Counted from the stretch's first letter, positions 6,801-17,711 are shown. The stretch: 29,808 nt of DNA from CAZLFA01 sp964558665 (GCA_964558665.1 CAZLFA010000052.1:1-29808); one strand, 5' to 3'. The notes: generated from the sequence alone by a model not told the origin. Made by a program: numbers and translations.

Positions 6801-8003
6801 ATGGCCGGTATGGAACTGATCGGTAAGGAAGAGATCAAGGAAGTAATGGATGTAATGGAGACTGGTGTCCTGATGCGTTACGGGTTTGACAAGGAGCGCA
6901 AGGGCGCCTTCAAGGTTCAGGAATTTGAGAAGGCGTTTGCCGGTTACTGCGGCGCCGGTTATGCGCTGGGTGTTACATCCGGTTCTTCGGCTTTGAAGGT
7001 CGCGCTGACGGCCATGGATATCGGTCCGGGGGATGAGGTCATCGTGCCGGCATTCACATTTATTGCCACGTACGAAGCGGTGCTGGAAGCAGGTGCCGTC
7101 CCGGTCATGGCGGACATAGACGAATCGCTCAATCTGGACCCTGATGATGTCGGCGGAAAGGTGACACCTTATACCAAGGCTGTTATTCCCGTCCACATGT
7201 GCGGCGCACCGGCGCGCATAGATGAGCTTCTCGCGGCTGCCGGGAAGTTTAACCTTCAGGTTCTGGAGGACAACGCGCAGGCCTGCGGAGGAACCTTCAA
7301 AGGGAAAAGACTGGGGACGTTCGGCCGGATGGGGATCTTCAGCTTCGACTATTATAAGACCATTACCACCGGCGAGGGCGGAATGGTGATAACCGACGAC
7401 AAGGACCTTTACATGCGTGCGGACTGGTACCACGACCACGGCCACGACCATGACCCGACAATCAGCAGGGCCATGGAAGGCAGGTATATTCTGGGCTTCA
7501 ACTATCGCATGAACGAGCTGCAGGGCGCCCTGGGGCTTGCCCAGTTGAGAAAACTGGATACCATCATCGCCGAACAGAGAAAAAATAAAGCGGCGCTGAA
7601 GGAGATGCTCAAGGATGTGCCGGGGATAAAGTTCAGAATGATGCCCGATCCCGAGGGGGACACGGCAACATTCCTGGCTTTCAATCTTCCCACGGCGGCC
7701 AAGGCCGAAGCATTCCAGAAGGCGCTGAGCGAAAAGGGAATGGATACCGTCTGCTTCAAGAAGAACAAGTGGCACTACTGCCCCAACTGGGAGCACCTGC
7801 TGTCCTGGGCTACCGCAAACTCGAAGAAATTTCCCTTCACATACCCGGCATACAAGGGCAAGGTGGACTACAGCATAAAGCATATTCCCCGCGCGGAGGA
7901 CATCCTGGGAAGAACACTGGTTTTTGGCATACCGGTAAAGATGTCCGGGGAAAGAATGGCGCAGATAAAGAGCGCGATAGACAGCGCAGTCAAGGTATTA
8001 TAG
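6801..8003 (+). CDS. kdnA: DegT/DnrJ/EryC1 aminotransferase, KdnA-like
   Basis: A 400-residue PLP-dependent sugar aminotransferase. The cofactor lysine is Lys186 in SFDYYKTITTGEGG. GSSALKVAL binds the cofactor phosphate, and LEDNAQACGG carries the pyridine-nitrogen aspartate. Several stretches match, from memory, Shewanella KdnA: YHDHGHDHD, the NYRMNELQGALGLAQLRKLD segment, and MMPDPEGD. KdnA makes 8-amino-3,8-dideoxy-Kdo, an LPS inner-core sugar that replaces Kdo. GGAGG lies upstream of the ATG. The preceding gene is an iron-type dehydrogenase, as expected for the Kdo 8-oxidase step, and the next gene makes the neighbouring core heptose. The alternative is another nucleotide-sugar aminotransferase of the same superfamily. 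Confidence 0.82.
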   Translation: MAGMELIGKEEIKEVMDVMETGVLMRYGFDKERKGAFKVQEFEKAFAGYCGAGYALGVTSGSSALKVALTAMDIGPGDEVIVPAFTFIATYEAVLEAGAVPVMADIDESLNLDPDDVGGKVTPYTKAVIPVHMCGAPARIDELLAAAGKFNLQVLEDNAQACGGTFKGKRLGTFGRMGIFSFDYYKTITTGEGGMVITDDKDLYMRADWYHDHGHDHDPTISRAMEGRYILGFNYRMNELQGALGLAQLRKLDTIIAEQRKNKAALKEMLKDVPGIKFRMMPDPEGDTATFLAFNLPTAAKAEAFQKALSEKGMDTVCFKKNKWHYCPNWEHLLSWATANSKKFPFTYPAYKGKVDYSIKHIPRAEDILGRTLVFGIPVKMSGERMAQIKSAIDSAVKVL

Positions 8004-8015
8004 GAGAGGAAGACC

Positions 8016-8987
8016 ATGATAATTGTCACCGGCGGCGCGGGTTTCATCGGCAGCGCCTTCGTCTGGAAAATGAACATGGAGCGGGTCGACGATATAATTA
8101 TCGTCGATGACCTGGGCGATTCGGACAAGTGGCGCAATCTGGTCAACCGCCGCTATACGGATTATATCCACAAGCATGACTTCATGGAGATGGTGATGGC
8201 GGACCATGTACCCTTCGACGTCAAGGCCGTGGTTCACATGGGCGCCTGCTCATCGACCACGGAGCGGGATGCCGACTATCTCATGGAGAACAACTATCGT
8301 TACACATTGAGACTGGCCGAATGGGCGCTGCATAACGACGTTCGCTTCATCTACGCAAGCTCGGCTGCAACTTACGGGGACGGCGCACAGGGTTTTTCGG
8401 ACGACGACGATCTCGCAAGAAGCCTTCGGCCCATAAACATGTACGGTTATTCCAAACAGGTTTTCGATCTCTGGGCACTGCGGACGGGCGCCGCAGGCAG
8501 GATTGCCGGAATCAAGTTTTTCAACGTTTACGGTCCCAACGAATATCACAAAGGCGACATGACGAGCGTCATCTTTAAGGCCTTCCATCAGATACGCGAG
8601 ACCGGCAAAGTGAGGCTGTTCAAATCATACAAACCTCCGTATCCGGACGGCGGTCAGTTGCGAGACTTTGTATATGTGAAGGATTGCGTCGATGTCCTCT
8701 GGTGGCTGCTCGTTCACAGGAACGTCAACGGCATAATGAATCTGGGCACCGGCCGCGCCCGCACCTGGAATGATCTAATCGCCGCCGTTTTCTCCGCAAT
8801 GGGTGTGCCGCAGCAAATTGAATACATAGAGATGCCGGAGACCATCCGCAATCAATATCAGTACTTTACGGAAGCAAAGATGGACAAGCTGAACGCGTCA
8901 GGGTGCCCGGCGGTTTTCCACTCGCTGGAAGGCGGCGTCCGGGATTATGTGGTAAATCATCTTCAGCAGTCCGATCAATATTTATAG
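8016..8987 (+). CDS. hldD: ADP-L-glycero-D-manno-heptose 6-epimerase
   Basis: A 323-residue short-chain dehydrogenase-type epimerase producing ADP-L-glycero-D-manno-heptose for the LPS inner core. It has the Rossmann GGAGFIG (residues 6-12), the SSAATYG serine strand and YGYSK (Tyr143, Lys147) as catalytic pair. The family-specific segments HMGACSSTTE, FFNVYGPNEYHKG, PDGGQLRDFVYVKD and MPETIRNQYQYFTEA make the HldD assignment specific rather than generic. It begins 12 bases after the KdnA-like gene with GGAGAGGA upstream, so the two are surely co-transcribed. The length is normal. Confidence 0.94.
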   Translation: MIIVTGGAGFIGSAFVWKMNMERVDDIIIVDDLGDSDKWRNLVNRRYTDYIHKHDFMEMVMADHVPFDVKAVVHMGACSSTTERDADYLMENNYRYTLRLAEWALHNDVRFIYASSAATYGDGAQGFSDDDDLARSLRPINMYGYSKQVFDLWALRTGAAGRIAGIKFFNVYGPNEYHKGDMTSVIFKAFHQIRETGKVRLFKSYKPPYPDGGQLRDFVYVKDCVDVLWWLLVHRNVNGIMNLGTGRARTWNDLIAAVFSAMGVPQQIEYIEMPETIRNQYQYFTEAKMDKLNASGCPAVFHSLEGGVRDYVVNHLQQSDQYL

Positions 8988-9020
8988 GAGAAAAATTTTT
9001 TAGAAAAAGGGGGAATTGTA

Positions 9021-10079
9021 ATGTCATCAGATAGAGAGAAAGCCGTTGATCTGGCCATCAGCCAGATTGAAAGGCAGTTCGGCAAAGGGTCCATCATGAG
9101 GCTGGGAGGCGAGGAAAAAATTTCCGATGTCCCCGCCGTATCAACGGGTTCTCTGGGCCTGGATATAGCGCTCGGCATCGGCGGCGTACCGCGCGGAAGA
9201 ATAGTGGAGATCTTCGGTCCGGAATCCGGAGGGAAAACGACTCTGGCCCTGCATATAGTGGCGGAAGCCCAGAAACAGAGCGGCCTTGCCGCCTTTATCG
9301 ACGCGGAACACGCGCTGGATGTCGCTTATGCAAGAAAGATCGGGGTCAATACCGATGATCTTCTTATTTCGCAGCCGGACACCGGCGAGCAGGCGCTGGA
9401 GATAGCGGAGACGCTGGTGCGCAGCGGCGCCCTCGATGTGCTGGTTGTGGATTCTGTGGCTGCCCTTGTACCCAAAGCTGAAATTGAAGGGGAGATGGGA
9501 GACGCGCAGATGGGCCTTCAGGCCAGGCTCATGTCGCAGGCCCTGCGCAAGCTGACGGGAAGCATCAGCAAGTCGAAAACGACCGTTATTTTCATCAACC
9601 AGCTCAGAATGAAGATAGGCGTCTTTTTTGGAAATCCGGAGACAACAACGGGAGGAAATGCGCTGAAGTTTTACTCGACGATGCGCCTCGACATCCGCAA
9701 GGTCAACACTATCAAGCAGGGGCAGGATGTGATAGGGATGCGTACAAAAGTGAAGGTCGTGAAGAACAAGCTGGCGCCTCCCTTCCGCGAGACGGAGTTC
9801 GACATCATCTTCGGCGAAGGCATATCCCGTGTCGGCGACGTGATCGATCTGGCATCGGAAGCCGGGATTGTTGAGAAAAGCGGCGCCTGGTATTCATACA
9901 AGGGAGAACGCCTTGGGCAGGGCAGGGACAACACCAGGCTCATGCTTATCGAGAACAAGGACATGCTTGCAGAGATTGAATCGGCCGTTCGCGCCAAACA
10001 CGGACTGGCGGCAAAAACCGCAGCCGTGGAGGAAAAGCCGGAGAAACCGGAAAAACATGCCAGGCATGAGAAGAAGTAA
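9021..10079 (+). CDS. recA: Recombinase RecA
   Basis: A 352-residue RecA, the ATP-dependent strand-exchange protein and SOS co-protease. It shows KGSIMRLGG, the Walker A GPESGGKTT (about residues 66-74; many RecAs have SGKTT, here GGKTT), LVVDSVAALVPKAEI as Walker B, and FINQLRMKIGVFFGNPETTT covering loop L2. The C-terminal tail alternates acidic and basic residues. A G-rich AAGGGGG precedes the start. The gap to hldD is only 33 bases and contains no recognisable LexA operator. The recX gene overlaps its stop codon. Confidence 0.98.
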   Translation: MSSDREKAVDLAISQIERQFGKGSIMRLGGEEKISDVPAVSTGSLGLDIALGIGGVPRGRIVEIFGPESGGKTTLALHIVAEAQKQSGLAAFIDAEHALDVAYARKIGVNTDDLLISQPDTGEQALEIAETLVRSGALDVLVVDSVAALVPKAEIEGEMGDAQMGLQARLMSQALRKLTGSISKSKTTVIFINQLRMKIGVFFGNPETTTGGNALKFYSTMRLDIRKVNTIKQGQDVIGMRTKVKVVKNKLAPPFRETEFDIIFGEGISRVGDVIDLASEAGIVEKSGAWYSYKGERLGQGRDNTRLMLIENKDMLAEIESAVRAKHGLAAKTAAVEEKPEKPEKHARHEKK

Positions 10080-10559
10080 TGACCGATGCATCCCTGTTTG
10101 AACAGGCGCTCAAGAAATCATACAGGATTTTGTCCGTCCGCGCCAGAAGCGAGCATGAACTTCGCTCTAAACTGAAGGAAAAGGGTTACGACAGGGAAGT
10201 CATTGACGATGTCGTCGGCTGGTTGAGGGAGCAGGGGTATCTGAATGACGAATCCTTTGCCTTTCAATGGGCAAGGCACCTGGCCGTCAACAAGCGGCTG
10301 GGGGATATAAGAATCGAGGCCAGTCTTCGCGAGAAGGGCGTGGGCCGTGATCTGGCCGCAAAAGCCGTTATTGAAGCAAGACGGGAGATGACTGAGGACG
10401 AGGCCATCCGAAAGATCATCGCGGGCAGGATGAAGGAAGAAGAATCCGGAAGCATGGAAGAATCACGGAGGCGGAAGCTGATTCAAAGTCTGGCAAGAAA
10501 GGGCTTTGCTCCGGGTCGGGTGTACGGGATATTGAACAGAAAAGAGGAGGGTTGGATAT

Positions 10560-10576
<17 letters not shown>
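10079..10576 (+). CDS. recX: Regulatory protein RecX
   Basis: A 165-residue all-helical RecX, which binds inside the RecA filament and limits its extension. The family signatures are RARSEHELRSKLKEKGY, VIDDVVGWLREQGYLNDESFA and the third repeat QSLARKGFAPGRVYGIL. Its ATG shares one base with the recA stop (TAATG), so translation is coupled. It overlaps alaS by 17 bases at its end. The order recA-recX-alaS is common in Proteobacteria. Confidence 0.93.
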
Positions 10577-13193
<2,617 letters not shown>

Positions 13194-13207
13194 CTCGGAA
13201 TAACAAA

Positions 13208-13380
13208 CCCGGATTACGCGAGAACAAACGCAATATACTTTGTCATCCTGTTCAAAGAGGCTTTCCGCGGCTCAGAATATTTTTCACAGGAAAAATATTT
13301 GATTCGCCGCTTGAAAACCCTTTTGACCAGGATAATATGCACTTATCCAAGTGCCTGTACTTTCTATCGCGTAATCCGGG
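13208..13380. repeat. Structured repeat family A, full copy 1
   Basis: 173 bases with perfect 14-base ends: CCCGGATTACGCGA (13208-13221) and TCGCGTAATCCGGG (13367-13380). Inside is a long hairpin. ATCCTGTTCAAA (13245-13256) pairs with TTTGACCAGGAT (13322-13333), and the arms CGCGGCTCAGAATATTTTT and AAAAATATTTGATTCGCCGC close on a CACAGG loop. A side hairpin CACTT-ATCC-AAGTG (13340-13353) follows. It begins 15 bases after the alaS stop. No target-site duplication or coding capacity is seen. Confidence 0.85.
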
Positions 13381-13382
13381 AT

Positions 13383-13426
13383 AAAAAATGCCGCCTGATG
13401 TACAACACATACCGGCGGCGTTTTTT
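13383..13426. terminator. Bidirectional terminator between alaS and lipoprotein gene
   Basis: GCCGCC (13390-13395) pairs with GGCGGC (13414-13419). An A-run (13383-13388) lies before and a T-run (13421-13426) after the stem, so it works on both strands. It ends the recA-recX-alaS run and the convergent five-gene minus-strand operon. It starts two bases after the family A repeat. Confidence 0.88.
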
Positions 13427-13446
13427 GTCATATCAAGCTTGCGTTC

Positions 13447-13932
13447 TCAGCGGGTTTCCCTTTCCAGTTTCAGGTAGGTGTCGAGGGGCGGTGTATAGAC
13501 CATCACCGTCCCGTCCTCCTTTACAAGTACCGTTGTTACTGCAGAAGGTATGGAATACCAGACGCCGATCTGTTTGCCGGTATTATCAAGGAGGGAATAT
13601 CCCCAGACAATCTGCATGAGGCCCAGTGCCCTGTCCTGAACGCTCTTGATAAGATCGGCCAGTTTTTCCGAAGGGTTCTTTATCGGCTTCCAGAGGCCTG
13701 CAGTATCAAAGTTCACGTTCTTCTCGATGCCGATGATGGCGATAGGATAAGCATCGGGCCCGCTGTAATAGTACAGATATGACGGATTAATCCGGTAGGC
13801 TTCGAATGCCTGCTGTACGTCCGCCTTGGCCACGAACTGTCCCGGTTTGATGCTTGAAAGCGCTTTGCAGCCTCCCAAAAACAAAACAGCGATTAACAAT
13901 GCTGTAAAAAGAAACCACCTCCTGCGTATCAT
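13447..13932 (-). CDS. Lipoprotein of unknown function
   Basis: A 161-residue lipoprotein. A basic N-terminus (MIRRR), a hydrophobic stretch and the lipobox LFLGGC give Cys22 as the lipidated residue. The mature part has mixed alpha/beta composition with a Tyr-rich patch (SYLYYYSGPDAYP) and no motif I can place. GLWKPIKNPSEKLADLI and MVYTPPLDTYLKLER may help in searching. The residues after Cys22 are Lys-Ala, so outer-membrane sorting is likely by the usual rule. It is the last gene of the minus-strand operon, 50 bases after the DUF218 gene and just before the terminator. Confidence 0.75.
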   Translation of the reverse strand: MIRRRWFLFTALLIAVLFLGGCKALSSIKPGQFVAKADVQQAFEAYRINPSYLYYYSGPDAYPIAIIGIEKNVNFDTAGLWKPIKNPSEKLADLIKSVQDRALGLMQIVWGYSLLDNTGKQIGVWYSIPSAVTTVLVKEDGTVMVYTPPLDTYLKLERETR

Positions 13933-13982
13933 GGATCTGCCCCCCCTTTCTTACTTAATTGAGTTGTTTCCGGAGAATGAAT

Positions 13983-14591
13983 TCAACTGAAACTAATATA
14001 CACCAGGAACCATAAAATCTTCAAGTATTCCCTGAGCGCCCTCCTGATATTCACTCCATTTGCCAGTGCACCGTCATAAGCATAAGACTCATAACGGCTC
14101 GGCACACAGGCCACCCGGTACGACCTGCTGTCGAGAACTCTGTCCGCAATCATCTTAATTCTCTTCATGTGATAGGGGGAACTGACCAGAAGAACCGACT
14201 TAAATCCCGATGCATCAAGGATAGTCTTGGCATTGAGCAGTTCTATATGCGTGTCTTCGTAATGACGGGGGAAGGTTTTGTGCGACTTTGTCTGGGGAAA
14301 CCCGGGCTTGGAGGCCTGCGTTTCGGCAACAACCAGCTTCTCGTTTTCCGAGAGCCTGTACATCTTGCGGTAGGCGGGAATAATGACGTAATTTGCGTAT
14401 CCGTCGGCGGCAAGTCGGCGTGCTTCCTTCAGCCGGTACTGGAAATCAGGGCCGAGGAAAAGAATAATGGCCTCAGCCTTGAAAGGCTGATCCGAATAGG
14501 TCAGATAGTACGGCGCCGCAAGAATAAGACCCGTTGTCAGTATAAGAATGAAAAACAGAACGATGAGAGCCGTCTTAAAAATTTTTCGCAT
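13983..14591 (-). CDS. DUF218 (YdcF/SanA/ElyC-like) membrane protein
   Basis: A 202-residue protein with one N-terminal membrane segment (about residues 7-27) and a DUF218 domain facing the periplasm. Family marks are AEAIILFLGPD, RLKEARRLAADGYANYVIIP and LVSSPYHMKRIKMIADRVL, the last holding the conserved Ser-x-Tyr-His-x-x-Arg type pattern. Members such as SanA and ElyC affect envelope integrity and peptidoglycan or lipid-carrier metabolism, but their chemistry is unclear. It follows the class II aldolase gene by 29 bases and precedes the lipoprotein gene. The shared operon may be only positional. Confidence 0.78.
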   Translation of the reverse strand: MRKIFKTALIVLFFILILTTGLILAAPYYLTYSDQPFKAEAIILFLGPDFQYRLKEARRLAADGYANYVIIPAYRKMYRLSENEKLVVAETQASKPGFPQTKSHKTFPRHYEDTHIELLNAKTILDASGFKSVLLVSSPYHMKRIKMIADRVLDSRSYRVACVPSRYESYAYDGALANGVNIRRALREYLKILWFLVYISFS

Positions 14592-14620
14592 TTATGAAAG
14601 TATATTTCCTCCAGGATGTT

Positions 14621-15772
14621 TTAAGAAATACGGCGGAAATATTCACGCCTGCAATAATCTTCGGTTTCCCACAGTGTTCGGAATGCCTCATTATAGTCGT
14701 CCCTCCCCGCTGCGAAAAGCCCATGGCCGTAAACGATCACGGCATTGCTTCCGATCATGGCCGGCGGTACGGTGTTAGCCAGACCAAATCGGCCGCCGCC
14801 GGCCTCTCCGAAAACAACGGGGGTACTGCCTATCGCTCTCGGGTAGGGGCATCTCGTCTGGCACGAACCTTTGTATTCGCAGTCGTTCCTTTCACAGTCC
14901 ATGGAAAGAATCACCGAGAATTTGGGATGTCCGTGAAGAACCGCCCGCCTGCCGGTAGTCCTGGCAATTTCCCGGTGGGCTGGAAATTCCGTGGATACTG
15001 TGTCCGGCACGTCGGTTTCATCCAGGGCAACGCAGTCAATTTTCCCTGAAAGCTCATCAAGGGCGCTGCCTGTGCGGCTTATGTAAAGATCATTGTTGAG
15101 AAGATATGATATATTGCCGAAATTCGAGTCAACAAGGCGCGATTCGACAGTCAAAGCGCCGGCTTTCGCCATCGCGGATAGGACTTCCTCATTTTTTTTG
15201 AAAGGTCCCCTTGCAAGATTTGGGGAGAGCGCCGGAAGGTTTTCCAGACAACCGACTGCATGATTGAATGTCTTCCGTCTTCTGTCATCAACGGTTCCCC
15301 GCCGGGTGTGATGCAGATAATCCACGAAGAACTTGACAAAGCATGCAAATGCTATGGAACTCAGAATAACGAAGGCTCTCTCAATGCCGTTTTTCGACGT
15401 TGCGACGATGCCTTTTCCCGCGACGATCAGTCCCCTTCTTGACTTGAGCGCAGCCGCCAGCTCCCTCTCATCAAAACTGTCAACAACGGGCAGGTCGGTG
15501 AGAAGAATGCCCGTTTCAAAATCTTGGGGGTAAACGGCGCCTTTTGATTCGCCCGACAGATAGTCTATAATGGAGCGATAAGGTTCGGCGGGCACGGCAA
15601 AGGCGGCTGTGTCCCTGTTGAGGGTATAGACAGTCTTTTCCAGAACGGCGGCAATCTCACGCTTCCCTTCATGATTGCAATCCTGGTTGCGGATAACAAA
15701 GACGGCGTCACCCGCTCCTGTCAATCCTGCACGAATCATTTTGTCTTCAAATCTGCCGGCCGGATTATTCAT
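14621..15772 (-). CDS. Class II aldolase/adducin-family protein with cysteine cluster
   Basis: A 383-residue protein. The C-terminal domain (about 195-375) is a class II aldolase fold. SNFGNIS (216-222) and ISRTGSALDELS form the phosphate-binding part, Glu262 is near the usual catalytic position, and zinc ligands are His280 and His282 (HGH) and His350 (YGHGLFAAGRDDYNEAF). The N-terminal domain (about 55-155) has a similar ending, RRGLIVAGKGIVATSKNGIERAF, but no HxH, so it looks like a degenerate second copy. An unusual insertion carries Cys293, Cys298, Cys304 and Cys308, a possible metal or iron-sulfur site. It would cleave or epimerise a sugar phosphate. It follows the zinc dehydrogenase by 50 bases. 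The start is weakly defined; an ATG at 15739 is the alternative. Confidence 0.78.
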   Translation of the reverse strand: MNNPAGRFEDKMIRAGLTGAGDAVFVIRNQDCNHEGKREIAAVLEKTVYTLNRDTAAFAVPAEPYRSIIDYLSGESKGAVYPQDFETGILLTDLPVVDSFDERELAAALKSRRGLIVAGKGIVATSKNGIERAFVILSSIAFACFVKFFVDYLHHTRRGTVDDRRRKTFNHAVGCLENLPALSPNLARGPFKKNEEVLSAMAKAGALTVESRLVDSNFGNISYLLNNDLYISRTGSALDELSGKIDCVALDETDVPDTVSTEFPAHREIARTTGRRAVLHGHPKFSVILSMDCERNDCEYKGSCQTRCPYPRAIGSTPVVFGEAGGGRFGLANTVPPAMIGSNAVIVYGHGLFAAGRDDYNEAFRTLWETEDYCRREYFRRIS

Positions 15773-15785
15773 AAGAGATAATATG

Positions 15786-15802
15786 TCTGTCCTGGGGACA
15801 GA
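15786..15802. repeat. Short inverted repeat between dehydrogenase and aldolase genes
   Basis: TCTGTCC and GGACAGA form a perfect seven-base stem around TGG. It lies 14 bases upstream of the aldolase start on the minus strand and could affect its translation or RNA processing. Confidence 0.35.
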
Positions 15803-15822
15803 TAAGTAAGGCTATGGAATGA

Positions 15823-16848
15823 TCAACGCTGCGGCTCAATGATCACCTTCATGGAGTCTCCGCCTTCCGCCATCAGCCGGAAACCAGTGCCTGTTTCCGC
15901 GAGGCTCAGCCGGTGGGTGATCATGGGTTCGATATTGACCCGCCCCGCCTTCATCAAATCTATAGCCACCACGGCATCCAGAGGACTGTTGCCGTAAGAG
16001 GGCATAATCTTGATCTCGTTTCGCCAGAATTCGTTGATCGGCACGGAAAGATTAATGCCTGGTTCCGTTGTGGCAAAACAAAGGACAGTTCCTCCCCTGT
16101 CCACAGACTGCATGGCCTGGTCAAAAGCGGAGGGGGCGCCCGTGCAGACAATGACGAGATCGGCGAGCCGGTCGCCGTTAAGCTTGCGGAAGCGTGCCGG
16201 AATATCCTCAAGTGCATGTACTGCTTCGTCAGCGCCGAGTTTTCCGGCCATGTTCAGCCTGAATTCACTCACGTCGGTCGTCATGACAGTGCCCGCTCCC
16301 AGCGCTCTGGTCAGAAGCAGGTGAAGAAGCCCGGATATGCCGCTGCCCAGAATCAGTACGGAATGGCCGGGCTGAAGGTTCACAACCCTCTGCCCCCGGA
16401 CAACACATCCCAGCGGTTCGACGAAAACCCCCTGGTCGTGGGATAACTCTCCGGGTAATGGAAACACGCCGCGATCCACATTCAATGCCGGTATCCTCAC
16501 GTATTCCGCGAAGCCGCCGGGATCGTAGTTGGTTGTATGCAGAGTCTCGCATGCCGTGTGATGGCCCCTCAGGCAGTAGTGGCAAGTATTGCAGGGGATG
16601 TGGTGGGAAACGAAGACTCTGTCTCCTATACTGTAGCGCGTGACACCTTCGCCGAGTTCGACAATCTCTCCCGATATCTCATGTCCGAGAACCAACGGGG
16701 CTTTCTTGATCCGATACCATTCCAGGACATCGCTGCCGCAGATGCCGCTGGCAATGACCTTGACCAGGATTTCGCCGGGGCCGATCTTCGGTTTCGGCAT
16801 TTCCTCAAGCCGGACGTCCCTGTTGTTGTAATACCTGGCAACGCGCAT
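15823..16848 (-). CDS. Zinc-dependent medium-chain dehydrogenase
   Basis: A 341-residue polyol/threonine-type dehydrogenase. The catalytic zinc site is Cys37 (GICGSD) with His56-Glu57 (GHEISG). The structural zinc site is Cys86, Cys89, Cys92 and Cys100. The Rossmann segment is LILGSGISGLLHLLLTRALGA, with an acidic TTDVSEFR turn after it, suggesting NAD rather than NADP. This type oxidises sugar alcohols, threonine or related compounds. Its start is two bases after the LsrF-like gene ends, so the two are tightly coupled. Together with two aldolases it suggests oxidation of a hydroxyl to a ketone before or after carbon-carbon cleavage. The substrate is unknown. Confidence 0.88.
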   Translation of the reverse strand: MRVARYYNNRDVRLEEMPKPKIGPGEILVKVIASGICGSDVLEWYRIKKAPLVLGHEISGEIVELGEGVTRYSIGDRVFVSHHIPCNTCHYCLRGHHTACETLHTTNYDPGGFAEYVRIPALNVDRGVFPLPGELSHDQGVFVEPLGCVVRGQRVVNLQPGHSVLILGSGISGLLHLLLTRALGAGTVMTTDVSEFRLNMAGKLGADEAVHALEDIPARFRKLNGDRLADLVIVCTGAPSAFDQAMQSVDRGGTVLCFATTEPGINLSVPINEFWRNEIKIMPSYGNSPLDAVVAIDLMKAGRVNIEPMITHRLSLAETGTGFRLMAEGGDSMKVIIEPQR

Positions 16849-16850
16849 TT

Positions 16851-17654
16851 TTATTTCCCGGACCTGGTTTTGTTCTTTGTCTCCAGATATACTTCGAGCG
16901 CTTCCTTCGGGGTCTTCTTCCTGTGTATGACTGCTTGCAGGGCTTTGGCCATGGCCACGGGATGAGGGCTCTGCCAGACATTCCTTCCCAGGTTGACGCC
17001 CACGGCGCCCTTCTGGATCCCGTCATAAACGAATTCCATTACTTCCAGTTCCGTTTCACACTTCGGTCCTCCGGCCATGACGACCGGAACCGGGCAGCCG
17101 CTGACCACCTTGTCGAAATCTTCGCACCAGTAGGTTTTAACGACTCTGGCTCCAAGCTCGGCGGCAATGCGGCAGGCCAGCCCGAGATAGCGCGCGTCCC
17201 TCTTCTCCAGTTCCTTGCCCACGGCGGTGACTGCCATAACGGGTATGCCGAAGTCTTCGCACTGATTCACCAGTTCCGCCAGGTTGGTCAGCGACTCCTT
17301 TTCGTAATCACTGCCGACGAATACGGACATGCCGACTGCGCAGGCATTCAGGCGGATTATTTCCTCTATTGAAGTAGTCAGGCTTTCATTGGCCAGGTCT
17401 TTGCCGATGACGCTGGGTCCACCGGATACCCGCAGGATAACCGGCAGGCTGTTTTCAGGCGGCAGACAGGAGCGCAGGACTCCTCTTGTTACGAAGACAG
17501 CGTCGCAGTAAGGCAATAGCGGGCGGATTGTATCCCCGGGCTTTTCCAGATTTCTTGTCGGTCCTTGAAAGTAGCCATGATCAATCGGCATAAAAAAACA
17601 GCGTCCGTCTTTCTTGATAAGCTGAGATAAGCGGTTTTGCATCCCCCAATCCAT
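16851..17654 (-). CDS. lsrF: LsrF-like class I aldolase/thiolase
   Basis: A 267-residue DhnA/LsrF-family TIM barrel. From memory it follows E. coli LsrF closely: MDWGMQNRLSQ at the start, IDHGYFQGP, TRGVLRS, RLNACAV, VGSDYEKES, VKTYW with the Schiff-base lysine (Lys173), GCPVPVVMAGG and GRNVWQSPHPVAMAKALQAVIH. LsrF transfers an acetyl group from the phosphorylated AI-2 derivative to CoA. It lacks the extra N-terminal 30 residues of E. coli LsrF. GGAGG six bases before the ATG fixes the start. No lsrK, lsrR, lsrG or Lsr transporter is near, so the natural substrate may differ. The related aminodideoxyheptulosonate synthase is the main alternative but fits less well. Confidence 0.8.
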   Translation of the reverse strand: MDWGMQNRLSQLIKKDGRCFFMPIDHGYFQGPTRNLEKPGDTIRPLLPYCDAVFVTRGVLRSCLPPENSLPVILRVSGGPSVIGKDLANESLTTSIEEIIRLNACAVGMSVFVGSDYEKESLTNLAELVNQCEDFGIPVMAVTAVGKELEKRDARYLGLACRIAAELGARVVKTYWCEDFDKVVSGCPVPVVMAGGPKCETELEVMEFVYDGIQKGAVGVNLGRNVWQSPHPVAMAKALQAVIHRKKTPKEALEVYLETKNKTRSGK

Positions 17655-17711
17655 GGTGTTCCTCCTATGTAGTTGTAATTAGTATATGTAATTTTTCTAC
17701 GGCCGTTCCTT

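Noticed and set aside
6795..7883. Long open frame on the minus strand across the KdnA-like gene
   Set aside because: The plus-strand aminotransferase has all expected motifs; the reverse frame is low in recognisable structure.
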